From: Microbulbifer sediminum
GTDB taxonomy: Bacteria; Pseudomonadota; Gammaproteobacteria; Pseudomonadales; Cellvibrionaceae
Direction of reading: 5' to 3'
Assembly (NCBI RefSeq): GCF_021729035.1
Contig: NZ_JAJSAP010000001.1
Span: 62,001-126,000, forward strand
DNA: 64,000 nucleotides
A program made the position numbers and the translations under genes. Numbering within the stretch: position 1 is the stretch's first letter; each line of letters starts with the position of its first letter. The notes beneath the pieces are model-generated. The model was given only the letters and a program-made list of their open reading frames with translations, had not been told where the DNA came from and searched no databases. This document shows positions 49,404-57,630 of the stretch, in pieces.

Positions 49404-49886
49404 TCACTGCAGGCTGCCGATAACCGCCACTTTCTCTTCCGGCGCCGCCTCACGCATATCCTGGCGCCGCGCCACTTCCTGCACTTCGGCCCGCGCCACC
49501 AGGTTGGTGAGGCTGATACCACTCAGGAAGCTGTGAATCTGTTCACTCAGGTCACACCACAGATAGTGGGTGAGACACTGCTCTCCGCCGGCGCAGTCGC
49601 TGTTGCCACCACAGCTGGTGGCATCCACTGACTCGTTGACCGCATCAACGATCTGCGCCACATATATATCGTCTCCGGCCCGGGCCAGGCGATAGCCGCC
49701 TCCGGGGCCGCGCACGCTGGACACCAACCCCGACTGGCGCAACCGGGAGAATAGCTGTTCAAGGTATGACAGGGAGATACCCTGGCGCTTGGATATATCT
49801 GCCAGGCTGATCGGGCCGCGATCGGCGTGCAACGCCAGATCCAGCATCGCTGTGACCGCGTAACGGCCTTTGGTTGTCAAACGCAT
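49404..49886 (-). CDS. iscR: Fe-S cluster-dependent transcriptional regulator IscR
   Basis: Rrf2-family regulator that, with a [2Fe-2S] cluster, represses the isc operon. The 160-residue product starts [20 protein letters not shown], carries a winged helix ([28 protein letters not shown]) and the three cluster cysteines in [16 protein letters not shown] 49886 gives the family length; the frame is open for 19 more codons upstream, through one of its own operator sites. Confidence 0.96.
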   Translation of the reverse strand: MRLTTKGRYAVTAMLDLALHADRGPISLADISKRQGISLSYLEQLFSRLRQSGLVSSVRGPGGGYRLARAGDDIYVAQIVDAVNESVDATSCGGNSDCAGGEQCLTHYLWCDLSEQIHSFLSGISLTNLVARAEVQEVARRQDMREAAPEEKVAVIGSLQ

Positions 49887-49935
49887 GTCAGCTCCCGACT
49901 GATCCATTGCCCTTTCGACGGGGCGCGAGTATGGA

Positions 49936-49960
49936 ATAACCAACTAACTCAGTCAAGTAT
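49936..49960. promoter_or_regulatory. IscR type 1 binding site (proximal)
   Basis: A 25-base match to the type 1 IscR consensus: on the + strand it begins ATAACCAACT and ends CAGTCAAGTAT, with the AGTC and (on the - strand) ATACTTGACT halves conserved. It lies 50-74 bases upstream of the iscR start codon, where the promoter is expected. Confidence 0.8.
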
Positions 49961-49985
49961 ATAACCACTCAGTCCAGTCGGGTAT
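49961..49985. promoter_or_regulatory. IscR type 1 binding site (distal, weaker)
   Basis: A second 25-base element directly abutting the first. On the + strand it begins ATAACCACTC and ends CCAGTCGGGTAT. One half fits the consensus well and the other is degenerate. Two sites at this promoter parallel the arrangement in E. coli. Confidence 0.6.
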
Positions 49986-50016
49986 TGGGCAATGAGCGGG
50001 CCCGCCGGATCTCGTA

Positions 50017-50838
50017 CTAGCTCGACGGGGAATCGTCTCCCGACTTACTGTCCGGGCGCCCTTTGCCACCCGTGCGGTAAATATAGTTCTGGATTGCTGT
50101 CAGCATGCCGCGCAGGATTCCCAACTCCATATCATCGGGACGGACGCGACTGAACAGACGGCGCAGACGGGTCATGGTCTGGCGGGGGTTATCAGGGTCG
50201 ATAAAGCCGAGCTCCCCGAGCGACTGCTGCAGGTGCTCGAAATAGAGCTCCATATCGCTCGCCTTGGCCGGCGGCCGATCCCAGTCGGAATAGCTCAATG
50301 CCCCGCCCCGCTCTGCCTCCAGGGCGGCCACACGTGCCTCGTAGGCCAGGACCTGCACCGCCGTGGCCAGGTTCAGGGAGCTATACTCGGGATTGGCGGG
50401 AATGTGCACATGGAAGTTACAGGCCTGCAGCTCCTCATTGGTGAGCCCGCGGTCCTCGCGCCCGAAAACCAGCGCAACCGGGTGAGTGGCGGCCTCCACC
50501 ACAGCCCGCTCGCCACACTCCCGGGGCGTGAGCAACGGCCAGGGGATACGCCGCTCCCGGGCGCTGGTGGCAACCACCAGGCCACAGTCGGCCACAGCCT
50601 CCTCCAGGGTGTCGACCACCACCGCTGTCTCCAGCAGGTCCGCCGCACCCGCGGCGCGCCAGATGGCATTGGCAGCGGGAAACTCCCGCGGTGCCACCAG
50701 GTACAACTGCTTCAAACCCATGTTCTTGAGGGCTCGGGCGGCACCGCCGATATTACCCGGGTGGGCACTATTCACCAGCACCACGCGTATGTTGTCGAGG
50801 GCACTGGGAGCGGCAGTATCGTTGGGGGACTTGGCCAT
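50017..50838 (-). CDS. trmJ: tRNA (cytidine/uridine-2'-O-)-methyltransferase TrmJ
   Basis: SPOUT methyltransferase for position 32 of several tRNAs. The 273-residue product has the SPOUT knot motifs VVLVNSAHPGNIGGAARALKNMG, ALVFGREDRGLTNEEL and IPANPEYSSLNLATAVQVLAYE, and a helical C-terminal extension. ATG 50838 (MAKSPNDTAAPSALDNIRVV) is the likely start. It is divergent from suhB and upstream of iscR, an order shared with E. coli. Confidence 0.95.
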   Translation of the reverse strand: MAKSPNDTAAPSALDNIRVVLVNSAHPGNIGGAARALKNMGLKQLYLVAPREFPAANAIWRAAGAADLLETAVVVDTLEEAVADCGLVVATSARERRIPWPLLTPRECGERAVVEAATHPVALVFGREDRGLTNEELQACNFHVHIPANPEYSSLNLATAVQVLAYEARVAALEAERGGALSYSDWDRPPAKASDMELYFEHLQQSLGELGFIDPDNPRQTMTRLRRLFSRVRPDDMELGILRGMLTAIQNYIYRTGGKGRPDSKSGDDSPSS

Positions 50839-51004
50839 ACTGAAGAAATAATCCGGGCTGTTGCGGGCGCGCGAGTGTAGCAAATCTGGCCAAGAATCCC
50901 TACAATCCGCCGCGGCCGGCCAGCCCGGCCCCGGAGACTTCGTGACTCAAAAGTCATGCATCTCCCGCTTTTTAACCTCCCCAACCACTTAGTGCGGACA
51001 AGTT

Positions 51005-51805
51005 ATGGAACCCATGCTGAATATTGCCCTGCGCGCAGCGCGCAAGGCCGGAGAACTGATCGAGCGCGCCTGGGAGCGCGACGTGACCAAGTTCGAGGAA
51101 AAAGGGCGCAATGATTTCGTCACTGAAGTGGACCGCGCCAGTGAGCAGGAAATCATCTACCACCTTCGTAAGGCCTACCCCCGGCACAGTATCCGCGCCG
51201 AAGAGAGCGGCTTTCATGAGGGTGCCGAGCCAGACTACGAGTGGATTATTGATCCGCTGGATGGCACTACCAATTTTATTCACGGCATCCCGCAATTTGC
51301 GGTTTCCATCGCCTGCCGCTACCGCGGCCGCATCGAGCACGCTGTGGTGCTGGACCCAATCAAGCGCGAGGAATTCACTGCCAGCCGCGGTCGCGGTGCA
51401 GCACTGAATGGACGCCGAATCCGGGTCACCAACCGCCAGAACCTGCGCGGCGCCCTGATCGGTACCGGTATTCCCTTTAACGGTCCGGCGTTCGACAATA
51501 TCGACCCTTACCTGGCCGCCCTCAAGGAAATTGCCGGACAGACTTCCGGTATCCGCCGCCCCGGCGCGGCCGCGCTGGACCTGGCCTATGTGGCGGCGGG
51601 CCGGTTTGACGGATTCTGGGAAATGTACCTGAACACCTGGGATATCGCCGCGGGTTCACTGCTGGTCAAGGAGGCCGGGGGCCTGATCAGCGACTTCCGC
51701 GGTGGTGAGAATTACCTGGACAGCGGTCACCTGGTCTGTGCCAGCCCCAAGGTCTTCAAGCCGCTGCTGCAGATTGTGGGGCGCCACCTCGGCCAGGTCC
51801 GCTGA
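51005..51805 (+). CDS. suhB: Inositol-1-monophosphatase / Nus factor SuhB
   Basis: Mg-dependent phosphatase; in E. coli it also joins the rRNA antitermination complex. The 266-residue product has the metal-binding motifs EESG, IDPLDGTTNFIHG and the C-terminal WDIAAGSLLVKEAGG. Divergent from trmJ with 166 bases between. Confidence 0.96.
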   Translation: MEPMLNIALRAARKAGELIERAWERDVTKFEEKGRNDFVTEVDRASEQEIIYHLRKAYPRHSIRAEESGFHEGAEPDYEWIIDPLDGTTNFIHGIPQFAVSIACRYRGRIEHAVVLDPIKREEFTASRGRGAALNGRRIRVTNRQNLRGALIGTGIPFNGPAFDNIDPYLAALKEIAGQTSGIRRPGAAALDLAYVAAGRFDGFWEMYLNTWDIAAGSLLVKEAGGLISDFRGGENYLDSGHLVCASPKVFKPLLQIVGRHLGQVR

Positions 51806-51818
51806 CCTGCCGATCACA

Positions 51819-51843
51819 CCCCGGGCCTTACTGCTGGCCCGGG
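51819..51843. terminator. GC-rich hairpin between convergent suhB and the GGDEF-EAL gene
   Basis: CCCGGGCC/GGCCCGGG arms (51820-51827 and 51836-51843) flank an 8-nt loop. It sits 14 bases after suhB and 40 bases from the end of the convergent gene. It lacks a T-tract, so the terminator call is tentative. Confidence 0.4.
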
Positions 51844-51882
51844 AACCCCACGCCCCGGAGGCAACCTGCACCCGGGGCAGCC

Positions 51883-54800
51883 TCAGGCAGTTTCCGTCTC
51901 GCGCCCTCCCTTTCCGGCTTTCCCGGGCTGCCAATCGAACAGGAATTCCGTTAGCGACTGCGGGCGACCCACATGGTATCCCTGCACCAGGTTCACCCCC
52001 AGTGCGGCCATCCGCCGCAGCGTCGGCTCGTCCTCCACATATTCAGCCACAGTACGGGCACCAAGGCGCTGGGCTATCTGGTGAATGGACTCGACGATAA
52101 TCAGGTCAACGAAGTTTTCCTCCACCTGGCGGACAAAGCTGCCATCGATTTTGATGTAGTCAATCGTGAAGGACTTGAGGTAACCAAAGGAGCTTAAACC
52201 GTTGCCAAAATCGTCAAGCGCGATGCGACAACCCAGCTTGCGCAGCTCAGCGACAAAGCGGCTGGCACCGGCCATATGACTTATGATGGCGGTTTCGGTA
52301 ATCTCAAAACTGATCCTGTTCCGGGGCACGGGCGTCCGCTCCAGGACCTCGAGCAGGTAGAATTGGAAACCCTCGTCACCGAGGGCATCGGCGGAGATAT
52401 TGAGGGCAAAATTTAAGCCGGCAGAAGCAATTGCCTCCGCGTTTTTCACCAGGGTCTCGTCCACAACCCAGCGATCGATCGCCAGCATCAGGCCGTAGCG
52501 CTCTGCCGCGGGCACGAAAGAATCCGGCATCAGCAGGTGCCCCGTATCGTCCTGCATTCTCAACAGAAACTCATAGTGGCTGATGCGATCGGTATCCGAG
52601 GCTTCCGCAATAGGCTGCATGTCCAGGTAAAACCGCCCACGATCAATTGCGTCACGAATCACCGAGGCCATCAGGATCTCCCGGTGCTGGTCGGCTGCGG
52701 CACTCTCGCCCAGGCCGTAGGTCATGACGGAGCCACGCCTCGTCCGCTTGGCCGAAAAACAGGCCACGTCAGCCTGGCTGAGCAGGTCGCCGAGGTGATA
52801 ATTGCGACTGTTGATCTCGGTAATACCGGCACTGGCTCCCACATCATAGACGCGGTTGTTCCAGGGGAACCTGAGGGCAGTGATCTGGTCGAGCAGGGCT
52901 TCGCAGCGCTGTCGCGCCCGCTCGCGGTCACAGTACCTCAGTAAGAGTCCGAATTCGTCCCCTCCCAACCGGGCGACACTATCTGACTTCTGCAGACAGG
53001 AACGTAAACAACGGCTGATTTCCCGCAACAACTCATCCCCGGCCATATGACCGGCACTATCGTTTACCAGCTTGAAGCGATCGAGATCCAGATATACAAG
53101 CGCGTGACAGGCATTGCCCTCGGTCACTTCCAGGGTTGCCTCCTGCAGGGCGCGCTTGAAGGCATCCCGATTGGGAAGGCCGGTCAGGTCGTCGTGGGAA
53201 GCCTTGTAACTCAACTGTCGGATCAGCTCCCGTTGCTCGCTCACGTCCTGAATCACCAGGACCGCGCCCAGGAGGTCTCCGTCGTGTTTCCGCAGCGGTG
53301 ATACTGACCAGGTGATGTCGTACCGGTGCCCTGACAGGCTCATCAGGGTAGATTCCCCACTCCCGAATACGACCCTGGACTGCTCCATGCATTGCGCCAG
53401 GGAGGTGGCGATATTGCGGCCCTGGTCATCACCATCGATCTGGCAGACAGTGTCCAGCGGCCTACCCTGCGCATCCTGGTTCAGCCAGCCGGTCAGGTTC
53501 TCGGCCATTGGGTTCAGGTAATTGATTCGTAACTCTGCATCTGTGGATATCACGGCATCGGTGATGGAGGCCAACGTGACCTGCAGGCGCTCCTTCGTTT
53601 CAACCAGCACTCTTTCGCTGCGCTTTCGCCAGTCAATATCCTCTACCTGGGCCAGGATATACAGCGCCTGCCCGCGGATATTGCGCGCCACCGAAGCCCG
53701 CAGCTCACCCCATACGGGGTGCCCCTCACGATGCAGGTAACGCTTCTCCAGGCAGAATGGCTGACTGCCATCCAGGACAAACCTCTCCAGCAACCCCCGA
53801 CTGCGCTCCAGGTCATCCCGGTGGGTGAGATCAAGCACGTTCCTTCCGAGCAAGTCCGCCTCCCGATAGCCGAGAAATTCACAGAAGCTCCGGTTCACCT
53901 GGCGGATTTCTCCCTCCAGAGAGACCAGCAGAATACCGATTCGGGAATTCTCCACCGCCTGGCGAAAGCTGCTCTCCACCTCCACCGCGCGGGCGCTCCG
54001 CCGTCGTTCGATATTGGTATATACCGAGACCAGATAGGCGGGCGTTACCGCTGCAAAGGTGGCCAGTACCAGGCTGAACTGGGGAAAGTCATCGCCCGGT
54101 GCTGCCGGCAACGGCCAGGCTGATGCCCCTGTCAACTGGATCGCCATGGCAATTGTCACTGTGCAGATCACCACCAGGCTGGCAAACAGGTTCAGGACAG
54201 TGGCGGCCCAGACCAGGGCCAGGGAGACAAACACAAAGGGGTAGGCCTTGTACTCAAGCAGGGTCACGCTCAATGCGGTGACGGCAACACTGACCAGGGT
54301 AAACTGCCCCCACCAACCCCAGCCAGCGGCGCTGCGCCTGGTGCGCGCAATCGCGTCCCTGGATAGCAACAGGATCGGCAAAAGGATCAGGATTCCCATG
54401 GCATCCGCTGCATACCAGAAGGGGAAGATCTCAACAAAGGTCGCCCCTGTATTTTGCGCCACAAAATAGGAACCGATGCCCGCACTGGAGAGCGGCGGTA
54501 CGATCGCTGACAGGAACACAAAGCGCAGCCATCGCTGGACGCCATCGAAATAATCGTGTCCGGGGAAAAAGCGGCGAAGCAGGGTGGCGGCAACCATAAT
54601 CTCAGCCAGGCTCGCCAGGGTGTACTCAAATGCAGAGAGCCACTCCAGGCCAAGCCAGAGGCCAGCGAAGAATGAGGCGCAAAAGAAGCTGGCAAACAGT
54701 ACCGGCCAGTGCCGCGGGGGGCGCCGGTAGAAGTAAGCAATTGCTACGGAATCTGCCAACCACAAAAAGGCAGCGCCATCCTCTGCACTCAGCGTTTTTT

Positions 54801-54951
54801 TACAGAAAACGACTAGTGCCGCACTGAGCAATGCAAGTGCCAGCGCACTCTCCCACAGTGGCGCAACCTGTGCATCTCTGTTCAGTCGGTCGTCAGCGTG
54901 ACGTGATGACGAAAACAATAGTTTCCAGCCCCTACTCTTGACAGCCCTCAC
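51883..54951 (-). CDS. MASE1-PAS-PAS-GGDEF-EAL c-di-GMP turnover protein
   Basis: 1022-residue inner-membrane protein. About eight N-terminal helices form a MASE1 sensor region, then two PAS domains (AVENSRIGILLVSLEGEIRQ; ASITDAVISTDAELRINYL), a GGDEF domain with intact GGDEF (663-667) and an EAL domain. The EAL motif reads EFL (E794) but the other catalytic segments are kept: NISAD, FEITET, DDFGNG, KIDGSFV and QGYHVGRP. The allosteric RxxD site before GGDEF is QKSD, so product inhibition at that site is probably lost. Either cyclase, phosphodiesterase or both could be active. It lies 54 bases after the kinase gene and is probably co-transcribed. Confidence 0.9.
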   Translation of the reverse strand: MRAVKSRGWKLLFSSSRHADDRLNRDAQVAPLWESALALALLSAALVVFCKKTLSAEDGAAFLWLADSVAIAYFYRRPPRHWPVLFASFFCASFFAGLWLGLEWLSAFEYTLASLAEIMVAATLLRRFFPGHDYFDGVQRWLRFVFLSAIVPPLSSAGIGSYFVAQNTGATFVEIFPFWYAADAMGILILLPILLLSRDAIARTRRSAAGWGWWGQFTLVSVAVTALSVTLLEYKAYPFVFVSLALVWAATVLNLFASLVVICTVTIAMAIQLTGASAWPLPAAPGDDFPQFSLVLATFAAVTPAYLVSVYTNIERRRSARAVEVESSFRQAVENSRIGILLVSLEGEIRQVNRSFCEFLGYREADLLGRNVLDLTHRDDLERSRGLLERFVLDGSQPFCLEKRYLHREGHPVWGELRASVARNIRGQALYILAQVEDIDWRKRSERVLVETKERLQVTLASITDAVISTDAELRINYLNPMAENLTGWLNQDAQGRPLDTVCQIDGDDQGRNIATSLAQCMEQSRVVFGSGESTLMSLSGHRYDITWSVSPLRKHDGDLLGAVLVIQDVSEQRELIRQLSYKASHDDLTGLPNRDAFKRALQEATLEVTEGNACHALVYLDLDRFKLVNDSAGHMAGDELLREISRCLRSCLQKSDSVARLGGDEFGLLLRYCDRERARQRCEALLDQITALRFPWNNRVYDVGASAGITEINSRNYHLGDLLSQADVACFSAKRTRRGSVMTYGLGESAAADQHREILMASVIRDAIDRGRFYLDMQPIAEASDTDRISHYEFLLRMQDDTGHLLMPDSFVPAAERYGLMLAIDRWVVDETLVKNAEAIASAGLNFALNISADALGDEGFQFYLLEVLERTPVPRNRISFEITETAIISHMAGASRFVAELRKLGCRIALDDFGNGLSSFGYLKSFTIDYIKIDGSFVRQVEENFVDLIIVESIHQIAQRLGARTVAEYVEDEPTLRRMAALGVNLVQGYHVGRPQSLTEFLFDWQPGKAGKGGRETETA

Positions 54952-55005
54952 CGGGAACTGCGTTCAGATCGTTAGAATTTCCAGCGAATCCCCACAAAAA
55001 CCAGC

Positions 55006-57003
55006 TCAGGATGATAGCTGTCGCTTCAGTTGCCGCGATAGCTGCACCAGGTCAAAAGCCGCTGGCAGGAAATCCTGGCCACTACCATCGCCCGACGCCC
55101 CTACCCGGATAAACGCGATATTGGCAGTCAGGGGGTCATCCCTGAGGATCGCCCGCATATCATCCGCGGACATTCCCGGCATACCGGAATCAAATAGAAC
55201 CACATCAATGCTTCGGGTCCGAGCCATGAAAATGGCCTCAACCGCATCTGCTGCGCCGACCAGCTGCACCTGGGAGGAGTCGACCAGTAGATTACGCAAC
55301 CGCTCCAGCTCCGAAGGGCGATTGTCCACCAGCATCAACTGGCACGGGGGTAGCTGTGTCGCGGTGTGGGTGTGGGCAGGCATCTGTATAACCTCAGGTG
55401 CCGCATCAATCAGCGGAAAATCAACCCAGAAAATCGACCCCTGATCCTCGTGGCTGTCAAAGTCGATACGCCCACCCATGGCCTCAGTAAGGCGCTTGGC
55501 AATTGCAAGTCCCACCCCGGTGCCTTCTATTTGCCCGCGCTCCGCCCCAAGCCGGTTGAATGGCTCGAACACCTCGGCGCGACGGTTCTCGGCAATACCT
55601 TTGCCGGTATCCAGGATACTCAGCCGCAACCACCCATCCGCCAGTGGGGAGAAGTTGATGACAACCCTGCCATTTTCCCGGTTGTACTTGACCGCATTAC
55701 CGGCCAGGTTCAGGACTACCTGCTTGAAACGAACCGGGTCTGCACAGATGTATGCCGACTCCCAGCCCAACGGTTCGAAAATCAGGCTCACCTTGCGCGT
55801 TTCCGCCAGCGGCTCCAGCAAGCGTTTACAGTCCTCTACCAAAGCGGCCGGCTTGATAGGTTCCATGGATGGCGCGAGGCGCTGGCTGTCAATACGGGCC
55901 AGCTCCAGTACGTCACCCACCAGGTGCAACAGGTGCTGCCCTGCGCGACGGATTTCTCCGAGGCGCTGGCGCTGGTCGGGGTTGAGACTCATTTCCAGCT
56001 CGACCATCTGGCTGTAACCCAGGATTGCGTTCAGTGGTGTCCGGAGCTCGTGGCTGAGACTGAGCAACAGCTCCGCCCGCACCGCGCTCTCCTTGCGCTT
56101 GCTCTCCAGCTCGCGCTCGAGGCGCAGCTGTGCCTCCCGATAACCGGTGACGTCCTGGGCCAGTCCCAATACCCGCACCGGCTTGCCCTCGCTGTTCGTT
56201 TGTAGCTGGCCGCGACAACGCACCCAGATTACGCCACCGTCGCGGTGCCAGAGCCGGTACTCCACATCCAGGGGTAACTGTTCGGTGACGTGATCCCGGA
56301 ACGCCTGTTCGGCGCGGGCCAGGTCTTCCGGCAGGATTCGCGATTTCCAGAGTTTCAGGGCGCTGCGGGCATCAGTATCTGCGTGGTCGCAGTCGTACCC
56401 CAACATGGTCCAGCAGGCCCGGTCCATAACCACTTCATCCGCCTGCAGGTCCCAATCCCACAACCCATCACCCACCGCGGCCAGGGTCCAGAACGCCCGC
56501 TCCCCCTGCACATAAGATTGCTCCCGCATCGCCAGGAGATCGGTCAAATCGGCACAACCACCAATAATGATCGCGCCGTCACCGGTACTGCCGGAAGCAT
56601 CCGCAACGCTGCGCCCCCACCAGCGCAACCAGAGCTGCCGTCCGTCACGGGCGAATACGCGCACGGTGATATCGAATGCGCCCCCCCTTCGCACTAACCG
56701 ACGCCGGGCGGCACGCAGTTTCTCGCGGTCGCCGCTGTGAACGGGGGTGAGTTCCTCGCCGCCCCACAAACTGTCGAGGGCTGCAGCACGATCCTGATCG
56801 AACAGCGCCCAGATATCACCGAACGCGCTGCCGTGACCAGTACCGGGGTGCCACTCCCAAAGCCCACAGTCCACATCCCGCAGGAGTTGGCGCATATGCA
56901 TAATCTGGCGCCGCACCAGTCCCGGCGGTACGCTGGGGTCTGCACCACGGGGGAACAGCTGCAGGGGAAAATCGGTCACTTCGACGGACATGGCTACGGG
57001 CAC
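55006..57003 (-). CDS. PAS-containing hybrid histidine kinase with degenerate receiver
   Basis: 665 residues, no membrane segment. Two PAS domains (about 45-155 and 165-290), a HisKA dimerisation domain with H318 in SLSHELRTPLNAILGYSQM, an HATPase domain (NLAGNAVKYN, DTGKGIAENR, GTGVGLAIAKRL) and a C-terminal receiver-like domain. The receiver keeps a possible phospho-acceptor (D605 in VVLFDSGMPGMS). It has VDN in place of the acidic pair and no evident conserved lysine, so it may be a pseudo-receiver. It is the first gene of the operon with the GGDEF-EAL protein and is preceded by a structured RNA with an intrinsic terminator. Confidence 0.88.
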   Translation of the reverse strand: MPVAMSVEVTDFPLQLFPRGADPSVPPGLVRRQIMHMRQLLRDVDCGLWEWHPGTGHGSAFGDIWALFDQDRAAALDSLWGGEELTPVHSGDREKLRAARRRLVRRGGAFDITVRVFARDGRQLWLRWWGRSVADASGSTGDGAIIIGGCADLTDLLAMREQSYVQGERAFWTLAAVGDGLWDWDLQADEVVMDRACWTMLGYDCDHADTDARSALKLWKSRILPEDLARAEQAFRDHVTEQLPLDVEYRLWHRDGGVIWVRCRGQLQTNSEGKPVRVLGLAQDVTGYREAQLRLERELESKRKESAVRAELLLSLSHELRTPLNAILGYSQMVELEMSLNPDQRQRLGEIRRAGQHLLHLVGDVLELARIDSQRLAPSMEPIKPAALVEDCKRLLEPLAETRKVSLIFEPLGWESAYICADPVRFKQVVLNLAGNAVKYNRENGRVVINFSPLADGWLRLSILDTGKGIAENRRAEVFEPFNRLGAERGQIEGTGVGLAIAKRLTEAMGGRIDFDSHEDQGSIFWVDFPLIDAAPEVIQMPAHTHTATQLPPCQLMLVDNRPSELERLRNLLVDSSQVQLVGAADAVEAIFMARTRSIDVVLFDSGMPGMSADDMRAILRDDPLTANIAFIRVGASGDGSGQDFLPAAFDLVQLSRQLKRQLSS

Positions 57004-57117
57004 ATCGCAGTTTGTTATTCGGGCTTTACCGGAAGTGAATCACTTATCCGTCTTGAAGGAAAGCCTGGTCGGGGATCAACTCGATAAGCGGCAGCGCCCG
57101 GAGATGTTGCCCGAGGC

Positions 57118-57144
57118 AAAAAAAGGCCCCGCAATGCGGGGCCT
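57118..57144 (-). terminator. Strong intrinsic terminator upstream of the kinase gene
   Basis: On the - strand AGGCCCCGCA/TGCGGGGCCT (perfect 10-base arms around a single T) is followed by at least six T residues. No - strand protein gene precedes it; it is the 3' end of the predicted RNA. Confidence 0.9.
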
Positions 57145-57244
57145 GAATCAGCGATGATGAGAGAAAACGGGAAGTCACGCAGTAAGAGCTTTGCCATAAA
57201 CCCCGTGATGGTTTCCCGCAGCGAGGGCCTCTCGGCCGCTCGCA
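57118..57244 (-). ncRNA. Predicted structured RNA (sRNA or attenuating leader)
   Basis: About 127 nt from the start site set by the sigma-54 promoter to the U-tract. Three stems account for nearly all of it. The 5' hairpin is GCGAG-c-GGCC/GGCC-CTCGC (57221-57243) beginning at the second base. A central long stem pairs CGGGAA with TTCCCG (57213-57218 and 57168-57173) and CACG/CGTG inside it. The terminator hairpin is third. I do not recognise a known RNA family (not GEMM c-di-GMP, TPP or cobalamin). The kinase gene starts 115 bases downstream, so both a stand-alone sRNA and a leader with conditional read-through fit. Confidence 0.6.
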
Positions 57245-57254
57245 ATCTGGTTAA

Positions 57255-57271
57255 TGCAACCCCTATGCCAA
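57255..57271 (-). promoter_or_regulatory. Sigma-54 (RpoN) promoter
   Basis: TTGGCATAGGGGTTGCA on the - strand. GG (57269-57268) and GC (57257-57256) are 12 bases apart as required, and flanking TTGGCA and TTGCA fit the consensus. Only the C and G of the CACG core differ. It predicts initiation near 57244. A 13-nt palindrome near -128 is at a plausible distance for an enhancer-binding activator. Confidence 0.6.
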
Positions 57272-57630
57272 CTTTTCATTTTCGGTGGTATAGCGCGTCC
57301 GCCTACAAAAACGGGGGGTGATCGGCCTATCCCCATCCCTGCTAACCCTGAATGACGAAGGTTTTGTCCTCAGAGGACGGTGTTTTGAACCAATTCAGCC
57401 CCAGAATTGAGGCTAACGCACCAAAATCAGGCACTGATGACCCGATACCTGCCACAATTCGCAAACCGTCCTCCAGGGACGTGCCATGCAACCCCGGATC
57501 GGGTAGCATCGAGCCAGCAGCGACACCTTTGCAACGCCTGGCATATATATTTAAGCATCGCCCGGCGCTATGCAGTGATTGATGCATCAGGGTGTCCGGC
57601 TGGATGTAGCGTACAATGTAAGGTTGTTCT

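Larger units (their letters stand above)
57004..57630. other. Divergent intergenic region with predicted sigma-54 RNA
   Basis: 627 bases between the kinase gene and the desaturase gene. The left half holds a - strand intrinsic terminator, a structured RNA and a sigma-54 promoter (listed separately). The right half holds a 13-nt palindrome GTCCTC-A-GAGGAC at 57366-57378 (about 122-134 bases upstream of the predicted RNA start), a CAATTC/GAATTG inverted repeat at 57391-57409, and the desaturase promoter region. No convincing protein gene is seen. Confidence 0.6.

Noticed and set aside
57015-57245. 76-codon - strand frame overlapping the predicted RNA
   Set aside because: It would be translated straight through the terminator hairpin. 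A leader peptide would be expected to stop before it.
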